Source: Pseudoxanthomonas mexicana (GTDB taxonomy: Bacteria > Pseudomonadota > Gammaproteobacteria > Xanthomonadales > Xanthomonadaceae). Taken from it: a stretch of DNA of 64,000 bases. Of the stretch, positions 38,588-48,288 are shown one piece after another; position 1 is the first letter of the stretch; the number at the start of each line of letters is the position of its first letter. Below the pieces are notes generated by a model. It was not told where the DNA came from, did no database searches, and was given only the letters and a program-made list of their open reading frames with translations. Position numbers and translations under genes: made by a program. Location: assembly GCF_001556105.1 (NCBI RefSeq), contig NZ_LSIF01000060.1, positions 22,483 through 86,482 on the forward strand, in the 5' to 3' direction.

Positions 38588-38988
38588 CAGGGCTGGGCTT
38601 CCGCAGGCAGGTGGCAGACGGCTTCGATGTTGTGGCCGTCGGGGTCGATGGCGAAGGCGCCGTAGTAATCCGGGTGATAGCGCGGGCGCAGTCCGGGTGC
38701 GCCGTTGTCGCGCGCGCCGGCGGCCAGCGCTGCCGCATGGAACGCATCCACCTGCGCACGGTTCGAGGCGCTGAAGGCGATGTGTGATCCGCGGCCGGGC
38801 TCGCCGCTTCCCTTGCCGATCCAGAAGTGGGGGCGACCGGGCGGTCCGAAACCGCAGCCTTCGTAGCCGCCGCTCTGCGCGCGGGTCACCTCCATCACCA
38901 CGCCGTAGCCCAGCGTGGCTAGCACGCGTTCGTAGAAGACGCGGCTGTCGGTGTAGTCGGCGACGTCGATGCCCAGGTGGTCGATCAT
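38587..38988 (-). CDS. VOC-family (glyoxalase-like) protein
   Basis: A 133-residue single vicinal-oxygen-chelate fold. It begins MIDHLGIDVADYTDSRVFYE (first metal ligand His4) and has a second half with GSHIAFSASNRAQVDAFHAA and AFAIDPDGHNIEAVCH (metal Glu). Overlaps the MCC alpha start by one base and follows the hydratase by 4 bases. Function unknown; the location suggests it acts on, or protects, a thioester or reactive aldehyde of the pathway. Confidence 0.8.
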   Translation of the reverse strand: MIDHLGIDVADYTDSRVFYERVLATLGYGVVMEVTRAQSGGYEGCGFGPPGRPHFWIGKGSGEPGRGSHIAFSASNRAQVDAFHAAALAAGARDNGAPGLRPRYHPDYYGAFAIDPDGHNIEAVCHLPAEAQP

Positions 38989-38992
38989 CCGT

Positions 38993-39796
38993 TCATCCCT
39001 TGTGGGTCCACGCTGGCGTGCGCTTGTCGAGGAAGGCGGACAGGCCCTCCTGGCCCTCCGGCGAGACGCGCAGGCGCGCGATCAGATTGGCGTTGTCCGC
39101 ATCCAGGCGGTCGCGCTCGGCACTGCCGGCCACGCGTGCCACCAACCGCTTCGCGCCGGCGGCGGCCAGCGGGCCTGCCTTCAACAGCAATGCAAGCTGG
39201 CGTTCGATGGCGGCATCCAGCGCGTCAGCCGGGACCACGTCATGCAGCAGGCCGATCCGCAGCGCGGTGGCGGCATCGAAGATTTCGGCGGTGGCGAACC
39301 AGCGCCTCGCCTCGCGCGGCCCGATGGCGGCAATGACGTACGGCGAGATCACCGCAGGCAACAGCCCCAGCTTGCTTTCGGTCAGGCCGAACTTCGCGTC
39401 CGGCACGCCGATGGCGATGTCGCAACACGCGATCAGGCCAACGCCGCCGCCGAACGCGGCGCCGTGCACGCGCGCGATGGTCGGCTTGGGGAGTTCGTCC
39501 AGCGTGCGCATCAGGCGGGCGAGGGCGAGGGCGTCCTCGCGGTTGGCCGCCTCGCTGGCGGAGGCCATGCCACGCATCCAGTGAAGGTCGGCGCCGGCCG
39601 AGAACGACGCACCGCTGCCTTCCAGTACGACGGCGCGGAGATCGTCGTCGGCGGCGACCTGTTCGAGCGTCGCCGTCAGCGCGGTGATCAGTCCCGCGTC
39701 GAAGGCATTGTGGAGGGTGGGACGGTCCAGCCGGATACGTGCCACGGCGCCCGAGCGGGCCAGTACGAGGGGGTGTTCCTGCGGTGATGACGCCAT
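38993..39796 (-). CDS. Enoyl-CoA hydratase family, probable methylglutaconyl-CoA hydratase
   Basis: A 267-residue crotonase. The oxyanion-hole motifs are FSAGADLHWM and AAFGGGVGLIACCDIAIG, with the catalytic Glu expected in LTESKLGLLPAVISP. Similarity in context (upstream of MCC alpha and HMG-CoA lyase) suggests conversion of 3-methylglutaconyl-CoA to HMG-CoA (liuC). I used the ATG at 39796, which has AGGGA 9 bases upstream; another ATG lies at 39805. First gene of the six-gene operon. Confidence 0.85.
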   Translation of the reverse strand: MASSPQEHPLVLARSGAVARIRLDRPTLHNAFDAGLITALTATLEQVAADDDLRAVVLEGSGASFSAGADLHWMRGMASASEAANREDALALARLMRTLDELPKPTIARVHGAAFGGGVGLIACCDIAIGVPDAKFGLTESKLGLLPAVISPYVIAAIGPREARRWFATAEIFDAATALRIGLLHDVVPADALDAAIERQLALLLKAGPLAAAGAKRLVARVAGSAERDRLDADNANLIARLRVSPEGQEGLSAFLDKRTPAWTHKG

Positions 39797-39873
39797 GCCT
39801 GCCATTCCCTGCAAAGTCGCCGAATGATAGCGGCACCGTCGGTTGCGGCCGTCGTGCAGTGCGGCGATGCTAC

Positions 39874-39892
39874 AATGAGAACAGTTCGCATT
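39874..39892. promoter_or_regulatory. Predicted Fur box of feoAB
   Basis: AATGAGAAC-A-GTTCGCATT, a 19-bp palindrome with 8 of 9 matching arm positions, close to the 7-1-7 Fur consensus. It overlaps a -10-like TACAAT (39871-39876) and lies 12 bases before the feoA GTG. It lies between feoA and the divergent hydratase gene (start 39796). No good -35 was found. Confidence 0.7.
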
Positions 39893-39904
39893 TAAGGCCG
39901 TTGC

Positions 39905-40150
39905 GTGATCCTGACCGAGCTTCCCCGGCGTACGCCCGCTATCGTCGAATCTGTCGAGGACCATGGTCCGCAGGACAGCATCGCCCGTCGCCTGCGCGAA
40001 CTGGGCTTCGTCAACGGCGAGGAAGTCGAAATCGTGGCGAAGGGCCCGCTGGGTGCCGAACCGCTGCTGGTGCAGGTGGGCTTCACCCGTTTCGCGCTGC
40101 GCCGCTCCGAAGCAGCCCGCGTGAGATTGCGCGACGGAGCGGCGGCATGA
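39905..40150 (+). CDS. feoA: Ferrous iron transport protein A
   Basis: An 81-residue SH3-like cytosolic protein that aids FeoB in Fe(II) uptake. The conserved features are RRLRELGFVNGEEVEIVAKG and a basic, Leu-rich rear half. It starts with GTG at 39905, with AAGG 7 bases upstream, and overlaps feoB by 4 bases (ATGA). Expression is predicted to be Fur-repressed. Confidence 0.88.
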   Translation: MILTELPRRTPAIVESVEDHGPQDSIARRLRELGFVNGEEVEIVAKGPLGAEPLLVQVGFTRFALRRSEAARVRLRDGAAA

Positions 40151-42009
40151 GCGCGACCGACGCATCGACATTGCGGCTGGCGCTGGTCGGCAACCCGAAC
40201 TGCGGCAAGACCGCGCTGTTCAACCAGTTGACCGGCAGCCGGCAGAAGGTCGCCAACTACGCCGGCGTCACCGTCGAGCGCAAGGAAGGCCGTCTGCATT
40301 CGTCGGCGTCGGGGCGCAGCTATGCGGTGCTCGACCTGCCCGGCGCCTACAGTCTGCACGCCGCCAGCCTGGATGAAGCGGTCACCCGCGACGTCTGCCG
40401 TGGTTTCTATCCCGGCGAGCCCGCGCCGGACGTGCTGGTCTGCGTGGTGGATGCCACCAACCTGCGCCTGCACCTGCGCTTTGCGCTGGAAGTGCGTGAG
40501 CTTGGCAAGCCGATGATACTGGCCGTCAACATGATGGACGCCGCGCAGCGCCGAGGTATCGTCATCGATCTGGCCGCGCTTGAAAAGGAACTGGGTGTGC
40601 CGGTGGTCGAGACGATCGCGGTGAAGCATGGCGGCGCGCGCGCGTTGGTCGAGCGCATCGATGCGCTTGCCGCACAGCCGCACGAACCCCGTACATATCT
40701 GGCGGAAGGCACCGACCTGCACGCGGAAACGCGTCGCCTGCTGGCGCTCGCGGTGACCATGCCCACGCGCACCGCGAAGATCGACGACGCACTCGACCGC
40801 TGGCTGCTGCATCCGGTGCTCGGCCTGGTGGCGCTGATCGTGGTGATGTTCCTGATCTTCCAGGCGGTCTATGCCTGGGCGACGCCGATGATGGACATGA
40901 TCGAAGCCGGCACCGGTTGGCTGGGCGAACAGGCCGGCAGCCTGCTGCCCGACGGTCCACTCAAGAGCCTGTTGGTCGAGGGCATCATCGGTGGCCTCGG
41001 CGGCGTGGTGGTGTTCCTGCCGCAGATCCTGATCCTGTTCGCCTTCATCCTGGCGCTGGAAGAGAGCGGTTACCTGCCGCGTGCGGCCTTCCTGCTGGAC
41101 CGGATGATGGCGTCGGCGGGTCTGTCGGGCCGCTCCTTCATCCCGCTGCTGTCGAGCTTCGCCTGCGCCATCCCCGGCATCATGGCCACGCGCAGCATCC
41201 AGGACCCGCGCGACCGGCTGGCGACGATCCTGGTCGCGCCGCTGATGACGTGTTCGGCGCGCCTGCCGGTGTATGCGCTGCTGATCGGTGCGTTCGTGCC
41301 GGACGAGAAGGTCGGCATCTTCAACCAGCAGGGCCTGGTGCTGTTCGGCCTGTATGCGGCCGGCATCGCCAGTGCGCTGCTGGTGTCGTGGGTGATGAAG
41401 AAGTGGCGCCGCGACAAGAGCGAACACGCGCTGCTGCTGGAACTGCCGTCGTACCGCGTCCCGCACCCGCGCGATCTGCTGATCGGCCTGTACGAGCGCG
41501 CGATGATCTTCCTCAAGCGCGTCGGTGGCATCATCCTGGCGCTGACCATCCTGCTGTGGTTCCTGCTGAACTTCCCGGCACCGCCCGCGGATGCCGTGGG
41601 CCCCGCGATCGACTACAGCTTCGCCGGCCGCATCGGCCACGCGATGGCGGCGTTCTTCGCACCGCTCGGTTTCAACTGGCAGATCTGCATCGCGCTGATC
41701 CCGGGCTTGGCGGCGCGCGAAGTCGCTGTCGCCTCGCTGGCGACGATCTACGCGCTGTCCGCTGCCGACGATGAGGCGGCCATCCAGGCGCTGACGCCGG
41801 TCATCAGCGACGGTTGGTCGCTGGCCACCGCACTGTCGCTGCTGGTGTGGTTCATCTACGCGCCGATGTGCATCTCGACGCTGGCCACCATCAAGCGCGA
41901 GACCAACTCGTGGAAGCAGATGGGCTTCGCCATGTTCTACCTGTTCGCACTGGCCTATCTCGCCTCGCTGGTGACCTACCAGGTCGCCAAGGCGCTGGGC
42001 GCGGGCTGA
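40147..42009 (+). CDS. feoB: Ferrous iron transporter B
   Basis: A 620-residue inner-membrane Fe(II) transporter with an N-terminal G domain: G1 GNPNCGKTALFNQLTGS, G2 in YAGVTVERKEG, G3 DLPGAYSL, G4 NMMD. A GDI-like helical linker precedes about eight membrane helices with two Gate repeats (LILFAFILALEESGYLPRAA and VGGIILALTILLWFL) and the LIPGLAAREV segment. It is shorter than E. coli FeoB (773), like the forms lacking a C-terminal extension. The start was taken as the ATG overlapping the feoA stop; longer readings run into feoA. Confidence 0.95.
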   Translation: MSATDASTLRLALVGNPNCGKTALFNQLTGSRQKVANYAGVTVERKEGRLHSSASGRSYAVLDLPGAYSLHAASLDEAVTRDVCRGFYPGEPAPDVLVCVVDATNLRLHLRFALEVRELGKPMILAVNMMDAAQRRGIVIDLAALEKELGVPVVETIAVKHGGARALVERIDALAAQPHEPRTYLAEGTDLHAETRRLLALAVTMPTRTAKIDDALDRWLLHPVLGLVALIVVMFLIFQAVYAWATPMMDMIEAGTGWLGEQAGSLLPDGPLKSLLVEGIIGGLGGVVVFLPQILILFAFILALEESGYLPRAAFLLDRMMASAGLSGRSFIPLLSSFACAIPGIMATRSIQDPRDRLATILVAPLMTCSARLPVYALLIGAFVPDEKVGIFNQQGLVLFGLYAAGIASALLVSWVMKKWRRDKSEHALLLELPSYRVPHPRDLLIGLYERAMIFLKRVGGIILALTILLWFLLNFPAPPADAVGPAIDYSFAGRIGHAMAAFFAPLGFNWQICIALIPGLAAREVAVASLATIYALSAADDEAAIQALTPVISDGWSLATALSLLVWFIYAPMCISTLATIKRETNSWKQMGFAMFYLFALAYLASLVTYQVAKALGAG

Positions 42010-42012
42010 CCG

Positions 42013-42249
42013 ATGGACGCGTCGCTGACCGTGCAGTACGCCATCATCGCGGTTGCGGTGGTGGTCAGTGCGTGGGTGGTGGCGAAGAAGCAGTTCCCGG
42101 GCCCGGTGCGCAAGGCGCGGGTCGCGCTGGCGTTGCCGCTGCTCAGGCAAGGCCGTGCGGACTGGGTCCAGCGGCTGGGCAAGTGGGTGGCGCCGCCCGG
42201 CTTCGCGACCACCGGGAAAGCGTGCGGCGGGTGCGACGGCTGCGGCTGA
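42013..42249 (+). CDS. Small Cys-tailed membrane protein of the feo operon
   Basis: A 78-residue protein with one N-terminal membrane helix (YAIIAVAVVVSAWVV), a basic middle part and a C-terminus KACGGCDGCG. It starts 3 bases after feoB. It fits the FeoB-associated Cys-rich membrane protein pattern and DUF6587-like proteins; the cysteines could bind iron or form a cluster. Function unknown, but co-expression with feoB suggests a role in Fe(II) uptake. Confidence 0.75.
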   Translation: MDASLTVQYAIIAVAVVVSAWVVAKKQFPGPVRKARVALALPLLRQGRADWVQRLGKWVAPPGFATTGKACGGCDGCG

Positions 42250-42255
42250 CGACCG

Positions 42256-43641
42256 TCAGCGCAGCCACTGCACCACGCCGAGTACGCCCATCGAGATGAA
42301 GGCGACGAACGATGCGATCGTCGTCCAGCGATTGCCCATCGCGGTCGCCAGGCTGACGCGGTGCCGGCGTGCGTAGAGCCAGTCGCAGGCGGTCACGCCG
42401 ATAGCGGCACCCGCCAGCGCGGTGAGCCACGGCGAAAGGACATCCGATGCCGGCAACGCGCGCGCCAGCCAACTGGCACCGATCCCGAACCGCAGTGCGT
42501 CGAAGAACACGCGGAAGTGCAACAGTGCCGCGGGCAGCACGAGTGCGAACGCCAATGCTGGCACGCCCGGAAGCAGGAAGGCCAGCAACAGACCGGCCAA
42601 CGCGAGCCAGACCGGCATCAATGCAACCCAAGGTGTGTGCATCGTGCCCGGACGTTCCCGCAGCGCCCACAGCGCGCGCATGACATGCCAAATGCACAGC
42701 CCGCCGGCCACCGCGAAGAACGTCATGCCGGTGACGCGGGTGGCGCGATCGGGATCGACGTCGGTCAGTCTGCACAGGCCGGCGATCAGCAGCGTGGCGG
42801 CCAGCGCGGTGAGCAGGACCGTCGCCCAGCGCCAGAGGCCGGGATAGAAGGGGTCGGCCAGTCGCTGGAAAAAGGCTTGCTCGCGTGTGTCCAGACCCGG
42901 GACGTCGCCGCCATAGTCTGCCGTGAGCCGCTGCGCCAGCCGCGCGGCCCGGATCGAGAAGCCCGGGATGCAGGCGAGCAGCAGCGCGAGCGGCCATCGG
43001 AAGGGGCGCTTCAGTTGGCGGATCGTCAGCGGGCGGTCCTCGTCGAAGGCATCTGTGTCCTCGCTCTCCACGGCCCGCATGACCCGCGCACGCTGTTCCA
43101 GCCATTCCGGTGGCGTGAAGCCGAAGAATTCACCCAGCACCGCCAGGTTGCCCGGGGAGACGGGTTTGTCCTCGTATGCGATCTGTTCGAACACATCCGA
43201 ACCGATGCGTCGCTTGACCTCCAGCGAGTACAGGTCGGGATGCTGCGCCAGATGCTGCCGCAGGAGACTGGGCAACTCGTGCGTGGCGCGCGTCATCAGC
43301 TCGTCACGCAATCGCGCTTCGTCGACGCGCGCCGCGGCTGGGCTGGAAGGCTCCGCGGTGCCGCCAGGAGGCGTGACGTGCGTCGCCCGTCCATCGGAGT
43401 GGTCCGTCTCGAGGATCGGCAGCAGCGAGGTCGTCCCGACCAGGACGTCCTCGTCAGCCTGCTGGACCGTCGTGTCGCGCTGGTACGAGAGGGCCGCTTG
43501 GTACGCCTCGTTCAGCCGCTGGAATCCGGCGGGGTCTTCGTCGGGGCGCGTGAGTTTGAGCAGACGCGCGTACGCGCGCTTGATGGTGCGTTCGTCCGCG
43601 TCGTCATCGATCTCGAGCAGGTCGTACGGCCATTCGCTCAC
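42256..43641 (-). CDS. Membrane J-domain protein (partner of HscC)
   Basis: A 461-residue protein. The N-terminal J domain (about 1-52: [20 protein letters not shown]) has RPD in [20 protein letters not shown] where DnaJ has HPD. A hydrophilic region to about 210 is followed by about five to six membrane helices (e.g. [19 protein letters not shown]). The start GTG at 43641 overlaps the hscC stop (GTGA). This is the DjlB/DjlC-like arrangement of E. coli, where such J-proteins serve HscC; whether the RPD variant stimulates ATPase is uncertain. Confidence 0.8.
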   Translation of the reverse strand: MSEWPYDLLEIDDDADERTIKRAYARLLKLTRPDEDPAGFQRLNEAYQAALSYQRDTTVQQADEDVLVGTTSLLPILETDHSDGRATHVTPPGGTAEPSSPAAARVDEARLRDELMTRATHELPSLLRQHLAQHPDLYSLEVKRRIGSDVFEQIAYEDKPVSPGNLAVLGEFFGFTPPEWLEQRARVMRAVESEDTDAFDEDRPLTIRQLKRPFRWPLALLLACIPGFSIRAARLAQRLTADYGGDVPGLDTREQAFFQRLADPFYPGLWRWATVLLTALAATLLIAGLCRLTDVDPDRATRVTGMTFFAVAGGLCIWHVMRALWALRERPGTMHTPWVALMPVWLALAGLLLAFLLPGVPALAFALVLPAALLHFRVFFDALRFGIGASWLARALPASDVLSPWLTALAGAAIGVTACDWLYARRHRVSLATAMGNRWTTIASFVAFISMGVLGVVQWLR

Positions 43642-45329
43642 GCCTGCGCCTCGATGTGCTCCAGCATCCGCGCGAAGTCGGCGCGATGCTCGCGGATCCG
43701 TATCGGGTCCTGGCCGTCCAGGACCGCGCGAAACCGCACGAGCGCGTCCTGAAGGTCGTGGCGTGCCCACAGCAACTCCTCGTACAGCCGTTCCGCGCGC
43801 GCGATCAGCGCGAGGTTCTCCTGCTGGTCGCGCGGATGCACTTTCAACTCGGACAGGGCGGCTAGGCGCTGGCGAATCTCCTCCGGCGACAGCACGCCGG
43901 GGTTCTGCTGCAGGACGACTTCATGCGTCTGTCCGGTCGCCAGTACGGTTGCCTCGACCTGCAGCAAACCGTTGACGTCGTAAGTGAAGCGGATGTCGAC
44001 CGGGTTTTCGTGGGACGCGCGCGCCGGCACTTTCACCGTGATGGTGCCAAGCTTGACGTTGTTTTCCACGCGGGGACTTTCGCCCTGGTAGATGTTGAAT
44101 TCCACCTGCGTCTGCAGGTCGCGCATCGGCTGGTAGCGCTCGACGCGACTGACCGGGACGGTGGCGTTGCGGTGGATGATCGGCGAGAAGAGGCCCGTCG
44201 TGACCTGGCCGTGGCCATCGTCGCGCCCCGTATCGACGCCGAGCGAATGCGGACAGACGTCGGTGAGGATGATCTCCTCGAGCTTCTCATCGCGCGCTTT
44301 CATGCCGGCGGCTACCGCGGCCCCAAGTGCGATCGCCTCGTCGGGATTGATGTGGCGCAATGGCAGCCGTCCGAACATCCGCGACACCAGTCGCGCCGTC
44401 AGCGGCATGCGCGAGGCGCCACCGACGAGCACGATGTCGTCAAGCTGCCCCGGCGCCAGCCGGGCATCACGCATCGCGCGCTCCAGCGGCGCCCGCATGC
44501 GTTGGACCAGTGGTTCGCAGATGCGAGCGAACGCGGCCTCGTCGACCTGCCACTGGCGTGGCTCGCCCGCCAGGGTGAAATCCACCGTCAGTACGTTGCT
44601 GGAGTTCGCGGAAAGTTCGCGCTTTGCCAGTTCCAGGCGTCGTCGCAGGCGTGCATCTTCGGTGGCCGTCAGTTGCTTCGGGTCGAAGGCAATGTCGCGT
44701 AGGCAGGCATCGCGCAGCGCGGACAGGAAATCCTCGCCGCCCAGGAAATTGTCGCCGGCGCTCGCATGCACTTCCATCACGCCATCGAACATCTCCAGGA
44801 TGGAGACGTCGAACGTGCCGCCGCCAAGATCGAAGACCAGGAAGCGGACACCGTCGCGCTGTTGCAGGCCATATGCCATGGCCGCGGCGGTCGGCTCGTT
44901 GATGAGGCGCTCGACCTTGATGCCTGCCAGCTCGCCGGCGATCCGCGTGGCCTTGCGTTGGGCATCGCCGAAGTATGCCGGCACGCTGATGACGGCCTCG
45001 GTGATGGGCGCGCCGAGATGGCTTGCCGCGTCGGCCAGCAGCGAGCGCAGCACCATCGCGGATAGCTCCTCCGGGCGCAGCGCATGCGTGCCGAGGCGGG
45101 TGACGCGGTTGGTCCCCATCCAGCGCTTGAAACTGGCAACGCTGCGCTGCGGATGGGTGATGAGGCGGTCGACCGCGGGCCGGCCGACGACCAACGCTTC
45201 GTCCGCATCCACGCTGACGACGGAGGGCGTGAGCAGTTCGCCCAGCGCATTCGGTATCAGGACGGGTCCGTCCGGCCCGTAGTAGCCAACCAGCGAGTGC
45301 GTGGTCCCCAGATCGATACCGACGATCAT
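43638..45329 (-). CDS. hscC: HscC-type Hsp70 chaperone
   Basis: A 563-residue Hsp70, shorter than DnaK (about 640), as expected for HscC. The nucleotide domain begins [20 protein letters not shown] and contains [18 protein letters not shown] and [17 protein letters not shown] substrate-binding domain follows and the C-terminal lid is reduced. I chose the ATG at 45329 (AGGGGG 4-5 bases upstream) over 45347. Its stop overlaps the J-protein start. Substrates are unknown; E. coli HscC has a specialised, stress-linked role. Confidence 0.88.
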   Translation of the reverse strand: MIVGIDLGTTHSLVGYYGPDGPVLIPNALGELLTPSVVSVDADEALVVGRPAVDRLITHPQRSVASFKRWMGTNRVTRLGTHALRPEELSAMVLRSLLADAASHLGAPITEAVISVPAYFGDAQRKATRIAGELAGIKVERLINEPTAAAMAYGLQQRDGVRFLVFDLGGGTFDVSILEMFDGVMEVHASAGDNFLGGEDFLSALRDACLRDIAFDPKQLTATEDARLRRRLELAKRELSANSSNVLTVDFTLAGEPRQWQVDEAAFARICEPLVQRMRAPLERAMRDARLAPGQLDDIVLVGGASRMPLTARLVSRMFGRLPLRHINPDEAIALGAAVAAGMKARDEKLEEIILTDVCPHSLGVDTGRDDGHGQVTTGLFSPIIHRNATVPVSRVERYQPMRDLQTQVEFNIYQGESPRVENNVKLGTITVKVPARASHENPVDIRFTYDVNGLLQVEATVLATGQTHEVVLQQNPGVLSPEEIRQRLAALSELKVHPRDQQENLALIARAERLYEELLWARHDLQDALVRFRAVLDGQDPIRIREHRADFARMLEHIEAQA

Positions 45330-45394
45330 CCAGCCCCCTGCTGGCATCCATGTCGTGTCGAGTGTATCCGGCCGCCTCGTCGGCAGGGAGGGAC

Positions 45395-45763
45395 TCAGTG
45401 GCGCGTGCGGCGTCCCGCGGCCTTGCCGGACGCGGGGTTGAGCTCCACCGACAGCACGAAGCTGCGTTGCTCGTGCGGTTGCATGGCACCGACGCCGACC
45501 ACCTGGCGGGTGATTTCCTCCCCGCGGTCATTGCGGATCGACAGCACCACGCTGTATTCCCAGGCCGCACCCTCGGCCGGTGGCTGCAACGTGCCCTCGA
45601 TCCGCAGGGGTATCAGCGCGGGCACGGCAGACATGCCCGCGCCGGGTTCGAAGCGCAGGTGATGCCGACAGCCCGGACAGACCGCCGCGCTTTCCAGGAT
45701 GGTCGCCTTGCAATGCGGACAGGTGCGGGTGGCGCCCGCACTTCCCGGGCGGGGTTGGCTCAT
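45395..45763 (-). CDS. Hypothetical zinc-ribbon protein
   Basis: A 122-residue protein with an N-terminal double CxxC ribbon, [19 protein letters not shown] (about 14-33), then a beta-rich domain with [19 protein letters not shown] and ending [11 protein letters not shown]. No signal or membrane segment. It overlaps the bactofilin stop by 4 bases (ATGA), and hscC begins 65 bases downstream. The exact family is not recognised; a role with bactofilin or the chaperone pair is inference. Confidence 0.65.
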   Translation of the reverse strand: MSQPRPGSAGATRTCPHCKATILESAAVCPGCRHHLRFEPGAGMSAVPALIPLRIEGTLQPPAEGAAWEYSVVLSIRNDRGEEITRQVVGVGAMQPHEQRSFVLSVELNPASGKAAGRRTRH

Positions 45764-46299
45764 GCTGCGGCGCCGGACTCCGTGCCGTTGCCCTTGCCGC
45801 CCTTCGCCGGCGTTTCATCCCAACCGAACTCGGCGTTGCCGCGCATGCGTGAACCGGCCGCGACGGTCAATGCCCCCGCCTTGACGTCACCGATCAGCAC
45901 GCCGGACGACAGCAATTCGACCCGCGACGCCGATTCGATGTTGCCTTCCAGTTCGCCGGCGATGGTGACCTTCTTCGCGCGGACGCCACCGTTGAGCTTT
46001 GCGCCGGTTTCGATGGTCAGGTCGCCCTGCACGTTGACGTCGCCCTTGAACTTGCCGGCGATGCGGATATGACCCGTACCCTCGATCTTGCCCTCGATGG
46101 TCAGGTCCGCCGCGATCAGCGACTCCTTGAGCGCCTCCTGGGGGGCGCTTCTTTCCACCGGTCGGGTGCCGGGCGGGGCGCTGATGGCAGGCGAGAAATC
46201 GGCGGCGACAGGCGCATCACGCACGACGGCGGGGGAGGGTTCGGGCGATGGCGGCGCGGCGTCTTTCTTCGCGGGACCTTGGTCTTTCCAGATGGACAT
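45760..46299 (-). CDS. Bactofilin (polymer-forming cytoskeletal protein)
   Basis: A 179-residue protein with a disordered Pro-rich N-terminus (to ~70) and a central beta-helix of short repeats, LTIEGKIEGTGHIRIAGKFK, GDVNVQGDLTIETGAKLNGG and VKAGALTVAAGSRMRGNAEF, characteristic of bactofilins, which polymerise on the membrane and organise cell shape or envelope enzymes. It overlaps the zinc-ribbon gene. The region 46300-46485 before it holds no gene I can support; its promoter is probably there. Confidence 0.85.
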   Translation of the reverse strand: MSIWKDQGPAKKDAAPPSPEPSPAVVRDAPVAADFSPAISAPPGTRPVERSAPQEALKESLIAADLTIEGKIEGTGHIRIAGKFKGDVNVQGDLTIETGAKLNGGVRAKKVTIAGELEGNIESASRVELLSSGVLIGDVKAGALTVAAGSRMRGNAEFGWDETPAKGGKGNGTESGAAA

Positions 46300-46485
46300 G
46301 CAGGGGATGCTCCGGGTGGCAGGGACACCCGACTATCGCCGCCAGCATCGTGACGTGCTGTGACCGGGGCAGCCGATTGACGTCCGTGCGGCGCGCGAGC
46401 GGCCACGGTTCACGAGGGAGTCGGGCTTGTGCACGCGACGATCACATCCATGAAGAGGTGCGATCAACCCGGCCCAAGTCGCGGG

Positions 46486-48093
46486 CTACATGCGGAACAC
46501 GCCGAACTTTGCCGGCTCGATCGGTGCATTCAGCGAAGCCGAGATGCCAAGGCCGAGCACGCGGCGTGTATCCGCCGGGTCGATGATGCCGTCGTCCCAC
46601 AGGCGCGCCGTCGCATACCACGGGCTCCCCTGGGATTCATATTGCTCGCGGATGGGCGCCTTGAAGGCATCTTCTTCTTCCGGCGTCCACGTCTTGCCGG
46701 CGGCCTCGATGCCATCGCGCTTCACCGTGGCCAGCACGCTGGCCGCCTGTTCGCCGCCCATCACACTGATGCGCGCGTTCGGCCACATCCACAGGAAGCG
46801 TGCGCCATAGGCGCGGCCGCACATGGCGTAGTTGCCGGCGCCGAAGCTGCCGCCGATCACCACGGTGAACTTCGGCACGCTGGAGCACGCCACCGCCGTG
46901 ACCATCTTGGCGCCGTCCTTCGCGATGCCGGCGTTCTCGTACTTGCGACCCACCATGAAGCCGGTGATGTTCTGCAGGAACACCAGCGGAATGCCGCGCT
47001 GGTTGCACAGCTCGATGAAGTGCGCGCCCTTGAGTGCGCTCTCGCCGAACAGGATGCCGTTGTTGGCAATGATGCCCACGGGATAGCCATGCAGATGCGC
47101 GAAGCCGGTGACCAGCGTCTTGCCGTAACGCGCCTTGAACTCGTCCAGTTCGCTGCCATCGGTGATGCGTGCGATCACTTCGCGGATGTCGAACGGGCGA
47201 CGGGTGTCCTTCGGCACGATGCCGTACAGCTCGTCGGCGGCGTACAGCGGCTCTCGCGCGTCGCGCGCGACCACGGACAGCGGCTTGCGCCGGTTGAGAT
47301 GGCCCACGATGCCACGCGCGATCTCCAGCGCATGGCGGTCGTCTTCTGCGAAATGGTCGGCCACGCCGGAGAGGCTGGTATGCACGTCGGCGCCGCCCAG
47401 GGCCTCGGCGTCGACGACTTCGCCGGTGGCCGCCTTCACAAGCGGCGGACCGCCCAGGAAGATCGTGCCCTGTTCCTTGACGATGACACTCTCGTCGCAC
47501 ATCGCGGGGACATACGCACCGCCGGCGGTGCAGCTTCCCATCACGACGGCGATCTGCGGGATGTTCTCGGCCGACAGCCGCGCCTGGTTGTAGAAGATGC
47601 GACCGAAGTGCTCCTTATCCGGGAATACCTCGTCCTGCAACGGCAGGAAGGCGCCGCCGGAGTCCACCAAGTAGACGCAGGGAAGCCTGTTTTCGCGGGC
47701 AATTTCCTGTGCCCGCAAGTGCTTTTTGATCGTCATCGGGAAGTACGTGCCGCCCTTGACCGTCGCATCGTTGGCCACGATCACCACTTCATTGCCCATC
47801 ACCCGGCCAATGCCGCAGACCATGCCGGCGGCGGGCGCGGCGCCCTCGTACATGTCTTCGGCGGCCAGCGGCGCGATCTCCAGGAACGGCGAACCGGGGT
47901 CGAGCAGGGCGGTGATGCGATCGCGCGCAAGCAGCTTGCCGCGTTCGGTGTGCCTGGTTCGCGCCTTCTCGCCACCGCCATCGGCAGCATGGGCGAGTCG
48001 GCGATCCAGTTCCTGCACCAGCACGCGGTGGTAGGCCGCGTTGGCGGTGAAGTCGGGCGAGCGCGGATCGAGTTGCGAGGCGATGGCGGGCAT
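46486..48093 (-). CDS. 3-methylcrotonyl-CoA carboxylase, beta (carboxyltransferase) subunit
   Basis: A 535-residue crotonase-fold subunit that transfers CO2 from biotin to methylcrotonyl-CoA. Typical stretches are [53 protein letters not shown] and [20 protein letters not shown], matching the MCC beta/liuB group rather than propionyl-CoA carboxylase beta. The start is ATG 48093. Unlike many genomes, it is not next to the alpha subunit, which is 8 kb away at 36596. Confidence 0.92.
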   Translation of the reverse strand: MPAIASQLDPRSPDFTANAAYHRVLVQELDRRLAHAADGGGEKARTRHTERGKLLARDRITALLDPGSPFLEIAPLAAEDMYEGAAPAAGMVCGIGRVMGNEVVIVANDATVKGGTYFPMTIKKHLRAQEIARENRLPCVYLVDSGGAFLPLQDEVFPDKEHFGRIFYNQARLSAENIPQIAVVMGSCTAGGAYVPAMCDESVIVKEQGTIFLGGPPLVKAATGEVVDAEALGGADVHTSLSGVADHFAEDDRHALEIARGIVGHLNRRKPLSVVARDAREPLYAADELYGIVPKDTRRPFDIREVIARITDGSELDEFKARYGKTLVTGFAHLHGYPVGIIANNGILFGESALKGAHFIELCNQRGIPLVFLQNITGFMVGRKYENAGIAKDGAKMVTAVACSSVPKFTVVIGGSFGAGNYAMCGRAYGARFLWMWPNARISVMGGEQAASVLATVKRDGIEAAGKTWTPEEEDAFKAPIREQYESQGSPWYATARLWDDGIIDPADTRRVLGLGISASLNAPIEPAKFGVFRM

Positions 48094-48242
48094 GCGGCAC
48101 GGAGCAGCGGGAAAGGCGGCATCAGACCACGAAGGCGCCCTACGCGCCAAACCGCACTGCAAAAAAGCCACGCGTCGCTCAGGCATCGCATGTCGATCCG
48201 GCCTGGCGTCCGCGGCGATCGAGCGCACACCAGAAACGACAA

Positions 48243-48260
48243 GGCCCGCTTGCGCGGGCC
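48243..48260 (-). terminator. Terminator of the first Ala-rich lipoprotein gene
   Basis: Minus-strand hairpin GGCCCGC-GCAA-GCGGGCC followed by TTGTCGTTTC, 28 bases after the stop of the gene at 48289-48666. The region 48094-48242 between it and MCC beta has no recognised gene or motif. Confidence 0.65.
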
Positions 48261-48288
48261 CTGTCCGATTCGCGATGAAGCGAGTCGA

